NCBI GenBank assembly: GCA_963745405.1
Contig: CAVUWY010000002.1
Span: 2,728,001 to 2,792,000, forward strand
Reading direction: 5' to 3'
DNA length: 64,000 bases
DNA from: C-114 sp963745405
GTDB taxonomy: Bacteria; Chloroflexota; Limnocylindria; Limnocylindrales; CSP1-4
The notes beneath the pieces are model-generated. The model was given only the letters and a program-made list of their open reading frames with translations, searched no databases and had not been told where the DNA came from. The position numbers were made by a program, and so were the translations under genes. Below are positions 16,741-25,162 of the stretch, in pieces. The first letter of the stretch is position 1. Each line of letters opens with the position of its first letter.

Positions 16741-18854
16741 TGTTCCCGGCCTTCGCCGACGTGCCGGCCTACCCGCTCGTCTTCCCGTTGTTCTATGGCG
16801 CCCTCGTCGTGTTCGGCCTCGTGATGGCCCGCCACCTGCGGGTCTTCGCCGTCGCCCGGCCGTCGAATCCGTTCGGGGGCGTGCCGCGCCGGGTCGCCGG
16901 CCTCTTCGATTACGCACTCGCTCAGCGGAAGATGTTCAAGGACACCCGGGCGGCGATCATGCACGCCGGCATCTTCTGGGGCTTCGTCCTCCTGACCATC
17001 GGGACGGCCAACATCGTGACCGGAGGCCTCGTCCAGGCGGTCATCTCGATCCCCTTCGACGGTGCCCTCTGGGTGGCCATGACCGTCATGCAGAACGTCG
17101 TCGCGGTGATCGTGCTGCTGGCGATCGCCTGGGCCTTCGAGCGGCGCCTCATCGCCCGCCCCAAGCGGCTCACCTATACCCGCGACGCCCTCATCATCCT
17201 GGCGATGATCGGCGGCGTCGTCGCTGCTGAGCTGCTCGCCCAGGCGGCCGAGGCGGCCCGCTACGGCGACATCTCCGGGGCGTTCGTCGCCAACGCCATC
17301 GCCGTCCCGCTGCGAAGCCTCGATCCGGCCATCCTCGGGGGCCTGTTCACCCTCCTGTGGTGGTCCCATATCGTCCTCGTCGCAGCGTTCCTCGTCTATC
17401 TGCCGTTCAGCAAGCACCTCCACATCGTCACGAGCTTCCCCAACATCTACTTCCGCAAGCTCGAGCCGCGGGGCCAGCTGCCGGCGATGGACCTCGAGGC
17501 CGAGGACGCGACGTTCGGTCTGCGCACCCTCCAGGACCTCGGTTGGAAGGACCTCCTCGACGGCTTCACCTGCACCGAGTGCGGCCGCTGCCAGGAGGCC
17601 TGCCCGGCCAACTTCACCGGCAAGCCGCTCAACCCCAAGGAACTCATCATGGGCATCCGGCACATGTCCATCGAGGCAGAGCACGGGCTCAACCTCATCC
17701 CCAACAACCCCGTCGTCCGCGACTCCTACGGCCTCGACGACTCGCTCCGGCCCGAAGCGGTCGCCCACCCGATCGTGGACGACGCGATCCCCTACGACGC
17801 CGTCTGGGACTGCGTCACCTGCGGCGCCTGCGTCGAGGCCTGCCCGGTCCTCATCGAGCACGTCGACAAGATCGTCGGACTGCGCCGGAACCTCGTCCTC
17901 GAGGAGAGTCGCTTCCCCCAGGAGCTCACCGCGGCATTCCGCAACATGGAGGGCTCCGGCAATCCGTGGGGCCAGCCGCGGACCGCCCGCCTCGATTGGG
18001 CGAAGGACCTGCCGTTCGAGGTACCGACCGCCGCGTCTCTCGCCGCGGACGGGCGGCTCGACGACATCGAGGTCCTCTACTGGGTCGGCTGCGCGGCCGC
18101 CTTCGACGAGCGCAACCGCCGGGTGGCCCGGGCCTTCGCGACCTGCCTCGATGCGGCCGGCGTCCGTTTCGCCATCCTGGGCCAGGAGGAATCGTGCACC
18201 GGCGACCCGGCCCGCCGGATGGGCAACGAGTACGTCTACCAGCTGCTCGCGTCCGCCAACGTGGCGACCCTCGACCGGTACGGGATGTCGGAGCGGACGA
18301 TCGTCACCGCTTGCCCGCACTGCTTCAACACGATCGGCAACGAGTACGGCCAGCTCGGCGGCCACTACCGCATCGTCCACCACAGCCAGTACCTCGCCGA
18401 GCTGCTCGCCAGCGGACGGCTCCGGACCTGGGACGCCGACGGCTCGACCCGATCGGTCACGTATCACGACTCGTGCTACCTCGTCCGCTACAACGGGGTC
18501 GCCGCCTCACCCCGCGACGTCCTTGGCTCGGTGCCGGGGCTCGCCCTCCGGGAGATGGAGCGGAGCGGCCGCGACACGTTCTGCTGCGGTGCCGGGGGCG
18601 GGCGGATGTGGATGGAGGAGACGCGCGGCACGCGGATCAACGCCGAGCGGACCCGCCAGGTGGTCGAGACCGGTGCCGACACCCTCGCGACCGGCTGCCC
18701 GTTCTGCATGACGATGCTGAAGGACGGCATCGCCGATGCGGGCCGCGGCGTCGGCACCGAAGCGCCGATCGATTCGGCCGATATCGCCGAACTGCTTGCC
18801 GGGAGCCTGGCCCCGTCCGGGCGTACCGGTCGTCAGCTGCCAGTGCTCCAGTGA
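16740..18854 (+). CDS. etfD: EtfD-type ETF:quinone iron-sulfur oxidoreductase
   Basis: A 704-residue membrane protein predicted to pass electrons from electron-transfer flavoprotein to menaquinone. Residues about 1-235 are a NarI-like membrane domain with five or six spans. Two 4Fe-4S ferredoxin clusters follow: CTECGRCQEACP near 276-287 and CVTCGACVEACP near 358-369. Then come two cysteine-rich HdrD/CCG modules (ESCTGDPARRMGNE with CPHCFNTIGNEY; YHDSCYLVRYN with FCCGAGGGRMW and TGCPFC). The next plus-strand genes are acyl-CoA dehydrogenase and etfBA, which fits EtfD rather than a methanogen-type heterodisulfide reductase. It starts at the last base of the moaB stop. Confidence 0.9.
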   Translation: MFPAFADVPAYPLVFPLFYGALVVFGLVMARHLRVFAVARPSNPFGGVPRRVAGLFDYALAQRKMFKDTRAAIMHAGIFWGFVLLTIGTANIVTGGLVQAVISIPFDGALWVAMTVMQNVVAVIVLLAIAWAFERRLIARPKRLTYTRDALIILAMIGGVVAAELLAQAAEAARYGDISGAFVANAIAVPLRSLDPAILGGLFTLLWWSHIVLVAAFLVYLPFSKHLHIVTSFPNIYFRKLEPRGQLPAMDLEAEDATFGLRTLQDLGWKDLLDGFTCTECGRCQEACPANFTGKPLNPKELIMGIRHMSIEAEHGLNLIPNNPVVRDSYGLDDSLRPEAVAHPIVDDAIPYDAVWDCVTCGACVEACPVLIEHVDKIVGLRRNLVLEESRFPQELTAAFRNMEGSGNPWGQPRTARLDWAKDLPFEVPTAASLAADGRLDDIEVLYWVGCAAAFDERNRRVARAFATCLDAAGVRFAILGQEESCTGDPARRMGNEYVYQLLASANVATLDRYGMSERTIVTACPHCFNTIGNEYGQLGGHYRIVHHSQYLAELLASGRLRTWDADGSTRSVTYHDSCYLVRYNGVAASPRDVLGSVPGLALREMERSGRDTFCCGAGGGRMWMEETRGTRINAERTRQVVETGADTLATGCPFCMTMLKDGIADAGRGVGTEAPIDSADIAELLAGSLAPSGRTGRQLPVLQ

Positions 18855-18892
18855 GCGCCGCGGCGCGGCTCGACTGACCGCGGTGGTGCGGC

Positions 18893-19120
18893 TCAGCCGG
18901 AGAGCGGCGCTCCGCAGCTGACGCACGTCGCGTCGGTCCAGAGGTTGCCCATCCCGCACTTCGCGCAGCGCTTCTCGCCCTCGGTCGAGGCGGCGAACGG
19001 GCTTTCCAGGGCAGCCTCGGCCTCTCGGCGCTCGCGGCGGACCAGGAAGAAGACGGCGACGAGCCCGATCGACGCGGCGACGATGATCGCGACCGCGGCC
19101 GTCTGATCGATGTGGGGCAT
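18893..19120 (-). CDS. membrane-anchored zinc-ribbon protein
   Basis: A 75-residue protein: one N-terminal helix (TAAVAIIVAASIGLVAVFFL), a charged linker (RRERREAEAALESPF), then a zinc ribbon with CAKCG and CVSCG about 15 residues apart. The start is ATG at 19118-19120; the longer upstream frame is random in composition. It lies convergent to the etfD gene and divergent from acyl-CoA dehydrogenase. The function is unknown. Confidence 0.7.
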   Translation of the reverse strand: MPHIDQTAAVAIIVAASIGLVAVFFLVRRERREAEAALESPFAASTEGEKRCAKCGMGNLWTDATCVSCGAPLSG

Positions 19121-19250
19121 CGGTGCACCCCGCGCTCGACGGGCGCACCCCACGGTGCGGTCCCCGTGCCGCCAGCCTACTGCGGGTGCCCGCCTGAGGA
19201 AAGCCTCGGGCGGCGTGGTGGTGCCTGGACGCGACACGACCGGTGCTAGC

Positions 19251-20480
19251 ATGCCGGCCGTGCACGCGCTGCCACCCGACGACCAGTCGCCCATCGCCGC
19301 AGCCGGGAGCATCGGGAGTCCCGGGGGACTCGGCTACCGGTTGACCGAGGATCAGCTCGGGCTGCGCGACGCCGTGCGGTTACTGGCCGACGAGCGGATC
19401 GCCCCGCGAGCCGCCGAGATCGACCGGACTGCCTCGTTCCCGTGGGACGTCAAGGACCTTCTCGCCTCGCACGACGTGCTCGGCCTGCCGTTCCCCGTCG
19501 AGTACGGCGGGGTCGGCGGCGACCTCCTGTCGGTCTGCCTGGCCATCGAGGCGATCAGCCGCGTCTGCGCGACCTCGGGACTCATCCTCGCGGTGCAGAC
19601 GCTCGGGGCACTGCCGCTCCTGCTCGCCGGTACGGCAGAACAGAAGGCGCGCTGGTTCCCCGATCTCGCCGCCGGCCGGACGCTCATCGCCTTCGCTCTG
19701 ACCGAGGCGGAGGCGGGCTCCGATGCCGCGGCCGTCCGGACGCGGGCGGTCCGTGACGGCGACGGCTGGGTCATCGACGGCGCGAAGCGCTTCATCAGCC
19801 AGGGCGACGTCGCCGACCTCGTGACCGTCTTTGCCGCGACGGGCTCGCCGGCCCAACGCCACCGGAACCTGTCGTGCTTCATCGTCGAGAAGGGGACGCC
19901 GGGCTTCCGAGCGCCGCGGGTCGAACACAAGATGGGGATCCGCGGCTCGACGACCGCCGAGCTGTCGTTCGACGCGGTCCGGGTGCCGGCGGCCAACCTC
20001 GTCGGCGAGGAGGGGGAGGGGTTCTCCATCGCGATGCGGACGCTCGACCGGTCCCGGACGGGCATCGCGGCCCAGGCCGTCGGGATCGCCCAGGGAGCGC
20101 TCGAGGTGGCGACTCGGTATGCCCGCGAACGGCGCCAGTTCGGTCGTCCGATCGGGGAATTCCAGCTCATCCAGGGGCTGCTCGCCGACATGGACGCGGC
20201 GACCGAGGGTGCCCGTCAGCTGCTGTACAAGGCATGCACCGAGGTCGACGCCGGGGCGGCCGATGCCGCCCGCTGGTCGGCGATGTGTAAACTCGTGGCC
20301 GGGGACGCGGCGATGCGGGTCACGACCGACGCGGTCCAGGTGCTCGGCGGCTACGGCTATATCGACGAGTATCCCGTCGAGCGGATGATGCGCGACGCGA
20401 AGATCACCCAGCTCTACGAGGGGACCCAGCAGATCCAGCGGCTCGTGGTCGCTCGCTCGCTCCTCGGCGGGCGCGACTGA
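19251..20480 (+). CDS. acyl-CoA dehydrogenase
   Basis: FAD enzyme that oxidises acyl-CoA to enoyl-CoA and hands electrons to ETF. Of 409 residues, the N-terminal helical domain begins LTEDQLGLRDAVRLLADERI. The FAD-binding signature is FALTEAEAGSDAAAVRT, the middle beta domain ends KMGIRGSTTAELSFD, and the C-terminal domain contains RRQFGRPIGEFQLIQ and VQVLGGYGYIDEYPVERMMRD. In that domain KITQLYEGTQQIQR holds the usual catalytic-base region with Glu. The ATG at 19251 is listed, but TAGCAT overlaps it and lies seven bases before GTG 19260, so a leaderless start at 19260 is equally likely. etfBA follow directly. Acyl-chain preference is unknown. Confidence 0.93.
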   Translation: MPAVHALPPDDQSPIAAAGSIGSPGGLGYRLTEDQLGLRDAVRLLADERIAPRAAEIDRTASFPWDVKDLLASHDVLGLPFPVEYGGVGGDLLSVCLAIEAISRVCATSGLILAVQTLGALPLLLAGTAEQKARWFPDLAAGRTLIAFALTEAEAGSDAAAVRTRAVRDGDGWVIDGAKRFISQGDVADLVTVFAATGSPAQRHRNLSCFIVEKGTPGFRAPRVEHKMGIRGSTTAELSFDAVRVPAANLVGEEGEGFSIAMRTLDRSRTGIAAQAVGIAQGALEVATRYARERRQFGRPIGEFQLIQGLLADMDAATEGARQLLYKACTEVDAGAADAARWSAMCKLVAGDAAMRVTTDAVQVLGGYGYIDEYPVERMMRDAKITQLYEGTQQIQRLVVARSLLGGRD

Positions 20481-20539
20481 CCGCCAGAGACGCGGGCCGC
20501 GACGCTCCGCAGGGGCCGGCCGCAGGAGGACCGCCGCAC

Positions 20540-21328
20540 GTGCACATCGTCGTCCTCGCGAAACCGGTGCCCGACACGACGGGCCAGGAGCGCCTCGGAC
20601 CGGACGGGCGACTCGACCGGGCGGCGGTGCCGGCGGTCGTCAATGCGAACGACGAGTACGCGCTCGAAGCGGCACTGAAGCTCATCGAGGCCGATCCGGC
20701 CGGCGGTGAGGTCACCCTCCTCTCGATGGCACCGGCGAACGCGCCGGAGACGCTCCGCAAGGCGCTGGCGATGGGTGCGACGCGGGGGGTCCTCGTGACG
20801 GACCCGACTCTCGAGGGGTCGGACGCGCTGTCGACGGGACGGATCCTCGCCGCCGCGCTGCGGACGCTCTCGTTCGACCTCGTCATCGCCGGCGCGGACA
20901 CGTCGGACGGCGGCGGCGGCATCGTGGCGGCCTCGGTCGCCACGCTCCTCGGCCTGCCCTACCTCTCGTACGCGGCCCGGATCGAGCCGGCCGACGGGCG
21001 AGTCCGCGTCCGCCGCCTGTCGGCGGTCGGATACGACGTCATCGAGGCGCCGATGCCGGCGCTCGTCGTCGCGACGCAGGCCCTCGGCGAGCCGCGCTAT
21101 CCGACCCTCAAGGGGATCATGGGGGCGCGGACGAAGGAGATCGCAGCGTTGCCGCTCGGCGACCTCGACCTGGGCGGGACGGCCGTCGGCGGGGCGGTCT
21201 CGATGACGCGACTGACGGGCTCACGGGCGCCGGCCGCGCGCGGTCCGACCCAGGTGGTCCGGGAGCCCGCGCCCGTTGCGGCGAAGCTGGTCGTCGACTT
21301 CCTCTCCGAGCGGCGGATCATCGCGTGA
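20540..21328 (+). CDS. etfB: electron transfer flavoprotein beta subunit
   Basis: Small ETF subunit, binding AMP structurally and helping to dock dehydrogenases. The 262-residue sequence begins HIVVLAKPVPDT and has the family NDEYALEAALKLIE (about 36-49), LVIAGADTSDGGGGIVAASV (about 115-134) and the signature RYPTLKGIMGARTKEI (about 187-202). The start is GTG after an AGGAGGA-like site. It overlaps etfA by four bases. With the acyl-CoA dehydrogenase upstream and EtfD nearby, it forms an electron path from fatty or branched acyl-CoA to quinone. Confidence 0.95.
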   Translation: MHIVVLAKPVPDTTGQERLGPDGRLDRAAVPAVVNANDEYALEAALKLIEADPAGGEVTLLSMAPANAPETLRKALAMGATRGVLVTDPTLEGSDALSTGRILAAALRTLSFDLVIAGADTSDGGGGIVAASVATLLGLPYLSYAARIEPADGRVRVRRLSAVGYDVIEAPMPALVVATQALGEPRYPTLKGIMGARTKEIAALPLGDLDLGGTAVGGAVSMTRLTGSRAPAARGPTQVVREPAPVAAKLVVDFLSERRIIA

Positions 21329-22302
21329 GCGGCGCGATCTGGGTCCTCGGCGAGGCGAGCGGCTCCGGGCTTGCCCGAGCCAGCGCGGAGGTCGCCACGA
21401 TGGCGGCCGATCTCGGGGCGGCCGCCGGACGCGAGGTCGTCGGGGTCGTCGCCGGTGCGGGCCCGGAGCCCGCGGCCGCGGAGCTCGCCCGCTTCGTGCC
21501 CCGGGTCCTCGCCCTCGATATCCCTGACGCAGCCGGGTCGACGGTCGCTGCCGCCGTTGCACCGTCGCTGGCGGCCCTCGTCGAGCGCGAGGCACCGGCC
21601 TACGTGCTCGTCGGCGCGACCCAGGACGGCCGCGACATCGTCGGCATGCTGGCGGCCCTCCTCGGCTGGGGAGTCCTCGTCAACGCGAGCTCGGCCGCCT
21701 GGACCGACGGCGGCCCGGAGGTCGATATGAGCGTGTTCGGCGGCAGGCTCCTCACGACGAGCGCCTTCAGCGCCGACCACGGGATCGTCACGGTCCGCCC
21801 GAACAGCGTCGCGGCCCGCGAGGCGAGCGTGCCCGGCGCGATCGAAGTGGTCACGATCACCCCGACCGTCTCGCTCCCGGTCGTCCGGATCCTCGAGCGG
21901 GTCGAGGAGGCGTCCGCGGCCGCGCCGATCGAGGAGGCCCGGGTGATCGTCGCCGGCGGGCGTGGCGTGGGTGGACCTGACGGCTTCCGGGTCGTGGAAG
22001 ACCTAGCGGAAGCGCTCGGTGGGGCGGTCGGGGCGACCCGGGCGGCCGTCGATGCAGGCTGGATCCCGTACAGCCAGCAGATCGGCCAGACCGGCAAGAT
22101 CGTCAAGCCGGACCTCTACGTCGCTCTCGGCATCTCGGGGGCGATCCAGCACAAGGTCGGGATGCAGACCGCGTCCACGATCGTCGCGGTCAACCGCGAC
22201 CCGGACGCACCGATCGCCGAATTCGCCGACCTCGTCGTGATCGGGGACCTCTTCGAAGTGGCCCCGGCCATCGCGGCCGAGCTCCGGTCGCGGACCACCT
22301 GA
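21325..22302 (+). CDS. etfA: electron transfer flavoprotein alpha subunit
   Basis: Large ETF subunit carrying the redox FAD. The 325-residue protein has the N-terminal ETF fold (IWVLGEASGSGLARASAEVA), then the C-terminal FAD domain beginning VIVAGGRGVGGPDGFRVVED. That domain includes GATRAAVDAGWIPYSQQIGQ, TGKIVKPDLYVALGISGAIQ and VNRDPDAPIAEFADLVVIGD, which contact the flavin. It starts at GTG inside the end of etfB, so the two are co-translated. Confidence 0.95.
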   Translation: MSGAIWVLGEASGSGLARASAEVATMAADLGAAAGREVVGVVAGAGPEPAAAELARFVPRVLALDIPDAAGSTVAAAVAPSLAALVEREAPAYVLVGATQDGRDIVGMLAALLGWGVLVNASSAAWTDGGPEVDMSVFGGRLLTTSAFSADHGIVTVRPNSVAAREASVPGAIEVVTITPTVSLPVVRILERVEEASAAAPIEEARVIVAGGRGVGGPDGFRVVEDLAEALGGAVGATRAAVDAGWIPYSQQIGQTGKIVKPDLYVALGISGAIQHKVGMQTASTIVAVNRDPDAPIAEFADLVVIGDLFEVAPAIAAELRSRTT

Positions 22303-22317
22303 GGGACGACGCCGGCC

Positions 22318-22872
22318 GTGCCCATGCCCCTTCCGATCGTCATCCCGCTCGTCGTCTTCGCGGTCCTCGTCGGCGCGCTGATCGTCGTGGCCCGCCGGGC
22401 CGGCAGGCTCCTCGCCCTCAACCGCCGCGACGACGCATTCCGGGGCTCGGTGGCGGAACTCGCCGACCGCATCGACCGCTCGCTCGGTGGCGTCATCGGA
22501 CGGGTCGACGCCGTGCGTCGCCATGAGCTCGAGGCGTCGGCCATCGCCGAGAACCTCGAGGCGGCCCAGGACGCCATCTCCCGCTACGCGGACGAGGCCC
22601 AGGCGCTGCCGCCCGCACCCGGCCCGATCGATCCTCGCGACAGCCTCACGATCGAGCTGAGCCGGGCCGGCCGGGCCCTCGAGATGGTCGCCCACGGCTG
22701 CGCGCTCCTGCTCGTCTCGGCCGGTCCGACCCGCGAGCTCGAGGCCCAGACGTCGATCAAGCGCGGCTACCTCAACCTCCTCCACGCCCGCGAGGCGATC
22801 AGCCGCACCGCCCGCGAGGCGGCCTCGTCGATCCCGCCCCGGCGCTCGGTCCTCAGCCGCCGCGACACCTGA
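22318..22872 (+). CDS. membrane-anchored helical protein
   Basis: A 184-residue protein with one N-terminal membrane helix (IVIPLVVFAVLVGALIVVA) and then a long, charged, mostly helical domain rich in Ala, Glu and Arg (LADRIDRSLGGVIGRVDAVR; AENLEAAQDAISRYADEAQ), probably coiled. It starts with GTG 16 bases after etfA and may belong to the ETF operon. No enzyme motif. The function is unknown. Confidence 0.65.
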   Translation: MPMPLPIVIPLVVFAVLVGALIVVARRAGRLLALNRRDDAFRGSVAELADRIDRSLGGVIGRVDAVRRHELEASAIAENLEAAQDAISRYADEAQALPPAPGPIDPRDSLTIELSRAGRALEMVAHGCALLLVSAGPTRELEAQTSIKRGYLNLLHAREAISRTAREAASSIPPRRSVLSRRDT

Positions 22873-22925
22873 CCGCCGGCTGCCTCGCCCGACCGGCCGA
22901 CAGAACCCGTGTCGCGGACGTCGCC

Positions 22926-22972
22926 ACACATGATGTAGTGGTATCGTGGAGCCACACCACAAGGTCTAGTGG
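22926..22972 (+). promoter_or_regulatory. two NrdR boxes upstream of nrdR
   Basis: Two 16-bp imperfect palindromes, ACACATGATGTAGTGG (22926-22941) and CCACAAGGTCTAGTGG (22957-22972), match the NrdR-box pattern ACAC-N8-GTGT-like. Their centres are 31 bp apart, three helical turns, as usual for NrdR operators. TATCGT between them (22943-22948) could be the -10. This predicts that NrdR represses its own operon, which includes dcd. Confidence 0.75.
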
Positions 22973-22990
22973 TATGGACGAGGAGGACGG

Positions 22991-23518
22991 ATGCGCTGCC
23001 CGGTTTGCGGTGAGCGAGAGACGCGGGTCGTGGACTCCCGCGACCTCGACGACTCGGCGACCATCCGCCGCCGTCGCGAGTGCTCCGCCTGCAGCGCCCG
23101 GTTCACGACCTACGAGCGCGTCGAGGCGGCTCGCCTCGTGGTCGTCAAGCGCGACGGCACCCGCCAGGAATTCGACCGGGACAAGCTCGCGGCCGGCATC
23201 CGCAAGGCGCTCACCCGCCGTCCGGTCCCCGACGGCGCGGCCGAGCAGGCCGCCGATGAGATCGAGACAGAGCTGCGGGCCGCCGGCGCCGGCGACGTGC
23301 CGAGCTCGCGGGTCGGCGCTCTCGCGATGGAGAAGCTCCGGGGCATCGACCAGATCGCCTACATCCGCTTCGCCTCGGTCTACCAGAGCTTCGAGGACCT
23401 CGAGGACCTGAAGCGTGAGGTCGACACGCTCTACGCGACGCGCGGGACCCCGGATGGGGCCGACGGCGCCGGGGCGGGGGACTCGCCGCCGCTCGCGGTC
23501 GGGCGCCGGACCCGGTGA
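22991..23518 (+). CDS. nrdR: transcriptional repressor NrdR
   Basis: Represses ribonucleotide reductase genes when dATP is high. The 175-residue protein has the zinc ribbon CPVCGERETRVVDSR with CSACSARF (Cys 3, 6, 31, 34), then the ATP-cone (VVKRDGTRQEFDRDKLAAGI to YIRFASVYQSFEDLEDLK). A short Gly/Ala tail follows residue 150. AGGAGGA precedes ATG 22991. Two NrdR boxes lie just upstream, so it is probably autoregulated. Its stop overlaps the GTG of dcd, which links nucleotide-pool sensing to dUMP supply. No ribonucleotide reductase is in the window. Confidence 0.95.
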   Translation: MRCPVCGERETRVVDSRDLDDSATIRRRRECSACSARFTTYERVEAARLVVVKRDGTRQEFDRDKLAAGIRKALTRRPVPDGAAEQAADEIETELRAAGAGDVPSSRVGALAMEKLRGIDQIAYIRFASVYQSFEDLEDLKREVDTLYATRGTPDGADGAGAGDSPPLAVGRRTR

Positions 23519-25155
23519 GCGTCCTCTCCGACCGCGACATCCGCGCCGAGCTGACCGCCGGCCGCGTCCGCATCGAGCCGTACGACCCGGGCGACCTCCA
23601 GCCGTCGTCGGTGGACCTCCACCTCGATCGGAGCTTCCGGGTCTTCCGCAACAATCGCTATCCGTTCATCGACGTCCGCGCGCCCCAGCCGGACCTGACC
23701 GAGATGCTCAAGGTGGCCGACGAGGAGCCGTTCATCCTCCACCCCGGCGAGTTCGTCCTCGGCCAGACACTGGAGTGGGTCGAGCTGCCGGACGATCTCG
23801 TGGCGAGGCTCGAGGGCAAGGCGCTCGCCCTCGATACGCCGGTACCGACGCTGCTCGGCTGGCGGACGATGGGCGAGCTGACTGTCGGCGACTACGTCTT
23901 TGACGAGTCGGGCGCGCCCACCGAGATCGTCGCAGTCACCCCACCGATGCTCGGCCGTCCCTGCCGGGAGGTCATCTTCTCGGACGGGCAGCGAGTCGTC
24001 GCGGACGCATCACACCAGTGGGTCACGCTGGACAAGAACGGCCGCAGCCATGGCCGGAACCGGGCCGAGATCCGCACGACGGAAGAGATCCGGCGGACCA
24101 TCCGGGTGCGGGGGGAGCTCAATCACCACGTGGCGTTGGCGGGGCCGGTCCAGTATCCGGATCGCATCGACCTGCCGATCGAGCCGTACACCCTCGGCGC
24201 ATGGCTCGGGGACGGGACAACGACGAAGGCCGAGATCACCTGCTACGACCAAGACATCCTCGCGAATGTCAGCGGGGACGGCTACGCGGTCCGCGCCGTT
24301 TCGTATGCGCCGAACCTCTATCGCATCGGCGGCGTCGGCCGTACCCGCGATCACGAGAGTGGTCAGTACATGCCGAACGCGTCCCTGTCGAGCGAGCTTC
24401 GAACGCTCGGCCTGATGTACGGCAAGTTCGTGCCCCGACCGTATCTCGAGAGCGGCGTCAGCCAGCGGCTCGCCCTGCTCCAGGGCCTGATGGACACGGA
24501 CGGGTTCGTCGACGACGTGGCCGGACGATGTGAGTTCACGAGCATCACCGAGCCACTTGCCGACGCCGTCGTGGAGCTGGCCGCGAGCCTCGGTTTCCGC
24601 CCGTTCAAGACGGTCGGGCGCGCGACGCTGAACGGCGTCGATCATGGCCCGAAGTACCGGGTCAAGTTCACTCCCGACAGGCCGGTCTTCCGCCTTGAGC
24701 GCAAGCTGCGCCGGCAGAAGGCCAGCGATGCGAGGTTCCATCGATTTCGCGCCATCGACGCCGTTCGGGAGGTCGCTTCCGTGCCGGTCCGTTGTATCCA
24801 GGTGGCGTCGCCTCGCGGCGTATTCCTGGTATCGAAGTCATTCATCCCGACTCATAACAGCTCGCTCGGGAGGCTCGGGCTGCTCATCCACTCGACGGCG
24901 GGCTACGTCGATCCGGGCTGGAAGGGCAACCTGACACTCGAGCTGAGCAACGTCGCGAATCTGCCGATCGCCCTCTACTTCGGGATGCGGATCGGGCAGA
25001 TCAGCTTCTTCAAGATGTCGAGCCCGGTCGAGCGGCCGTACGGCTCGAAGGGGCTCGGCTCGAAGTACCAGGGCCAGTCCGAGCCGACGGCGTCGGCCTT
25101 CCACGAGGATTTCGAGGCCGGTCGCCGATCGACCGAGCCGTCGCGCCGGGGCTGA
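23515..25155 (+). CDS. dcd: dCTP deaminase (dUMP-forming type) interrupted by an intein
   Basis: Deaminates dCTP toward dUMP for thymidylate synthesis. The 546-residue reading is a normal 200-residue Dcd split by a 346-residue in-frame insert. N-extein residues 1-102 include LQPSSVDLHLDRSFRVFRN and PFILHPGEFVLGQTLE and end in RLEGK. The C-extein from 449 continues SSLGRLGLLIHSTAGYVDPG, then TLELSNVANLPIALYFGMRI and PYGSKGLGSKYQGQ. Ligated, RLEGK-SSLGRLG restores the active-site motif; the first Ser (449) aligns with E. coli Ser111, the Arg four residues on with Arg115, and Glu476 with Glu138. The HSTAG and SKYQGQ pattern is closest to the bifunctional deaminase/diphosphatase of mycobacteria. 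Activity requires splicing. Confidence 0.95.
   Translation: MSVLSDRDIRAELTAGRVRIEPYDPGDLQPSSVDLHLDRSFRVFRNNRYPFIDVRAPQPDLTEMLKVADEEPFILHPGEFVLGQTLEWVELPDDLVARLEGKALALDTPVPTLLGWRTMGELTVGDYVFDESGAPTEIVAVTPPMLGRPCREVIFSDGQRVVADASHQWVTLDKNGRSHGRNRAEIRTTEEIRRTIRVRGELNHHVALAGPVQYPDRIDLPIEPYTLGAWLGDGTTTKAEITCYDQDILANVSGDGYAVRAVSYAPNLYRIGGVGRTRDHESGQYMPNASLSSELRTLGLMYGKFVPRPYLESGVSQRLALLQGLMDTDGFVDDVAGRCEFTSITEPLADAVVELAASLGFRPFKTVGRATLNGVDHGPKYRVKFTPDRPVFRLERKLRRQKASDARFHRFRAIDAVREVASVPVRCIQVASPRGVFLVSKSFIPTHNSSLGRLGLLIHSTAGYVDPGWKGNLTLELSNVANLPIALYFGMRIGQISFFKMSSPVERPYGSKGLGSKYQGQSEPTASAFHEDFEAGRRSTEPSRRG
23821..24858 (+). mobile_element. class 3-like intein with LAGLIDADG endonuclease in Dcd
   Basis: Residues 103-448 of the dcd product. 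The insert begins ALALDTPVPT, so Ala replaces the usual Cys/Ser, and ends PTHN before +1 Ser. The block B motif is DASHQW with His167 and Trp169; block F is VRCIQV with Cys427; block G has Thr446, His447 and Asn448. Trp, Cys and Thr at these places form the WCT triad of class 3 inteins, which start splicing from the block F Cys. Two LAGLIDADG helices are visible, LGAWLGDGT (227-235) and LLQGLMDTDG (321-330), so the homing endonuclease domain looks intact. GC content is close to the host's. Confidence 0.93.
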
Positions 25156-25162
25156 GACCGCG

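Noticed and set aside
16503..18467. 654-residue minus-strand open frame opposite etfD
   Set aside because: It mirrors the codon pattern of etfD; the plus strand has clear iron-sulfur and membrane motifs.
23821..24858. Insertion sequence or frameshifted second gene inside dcd
   Set aside because: The reading frame is continuous, both borders carry intein splice motifs, and the flanks rejoin to a normal Dcd.
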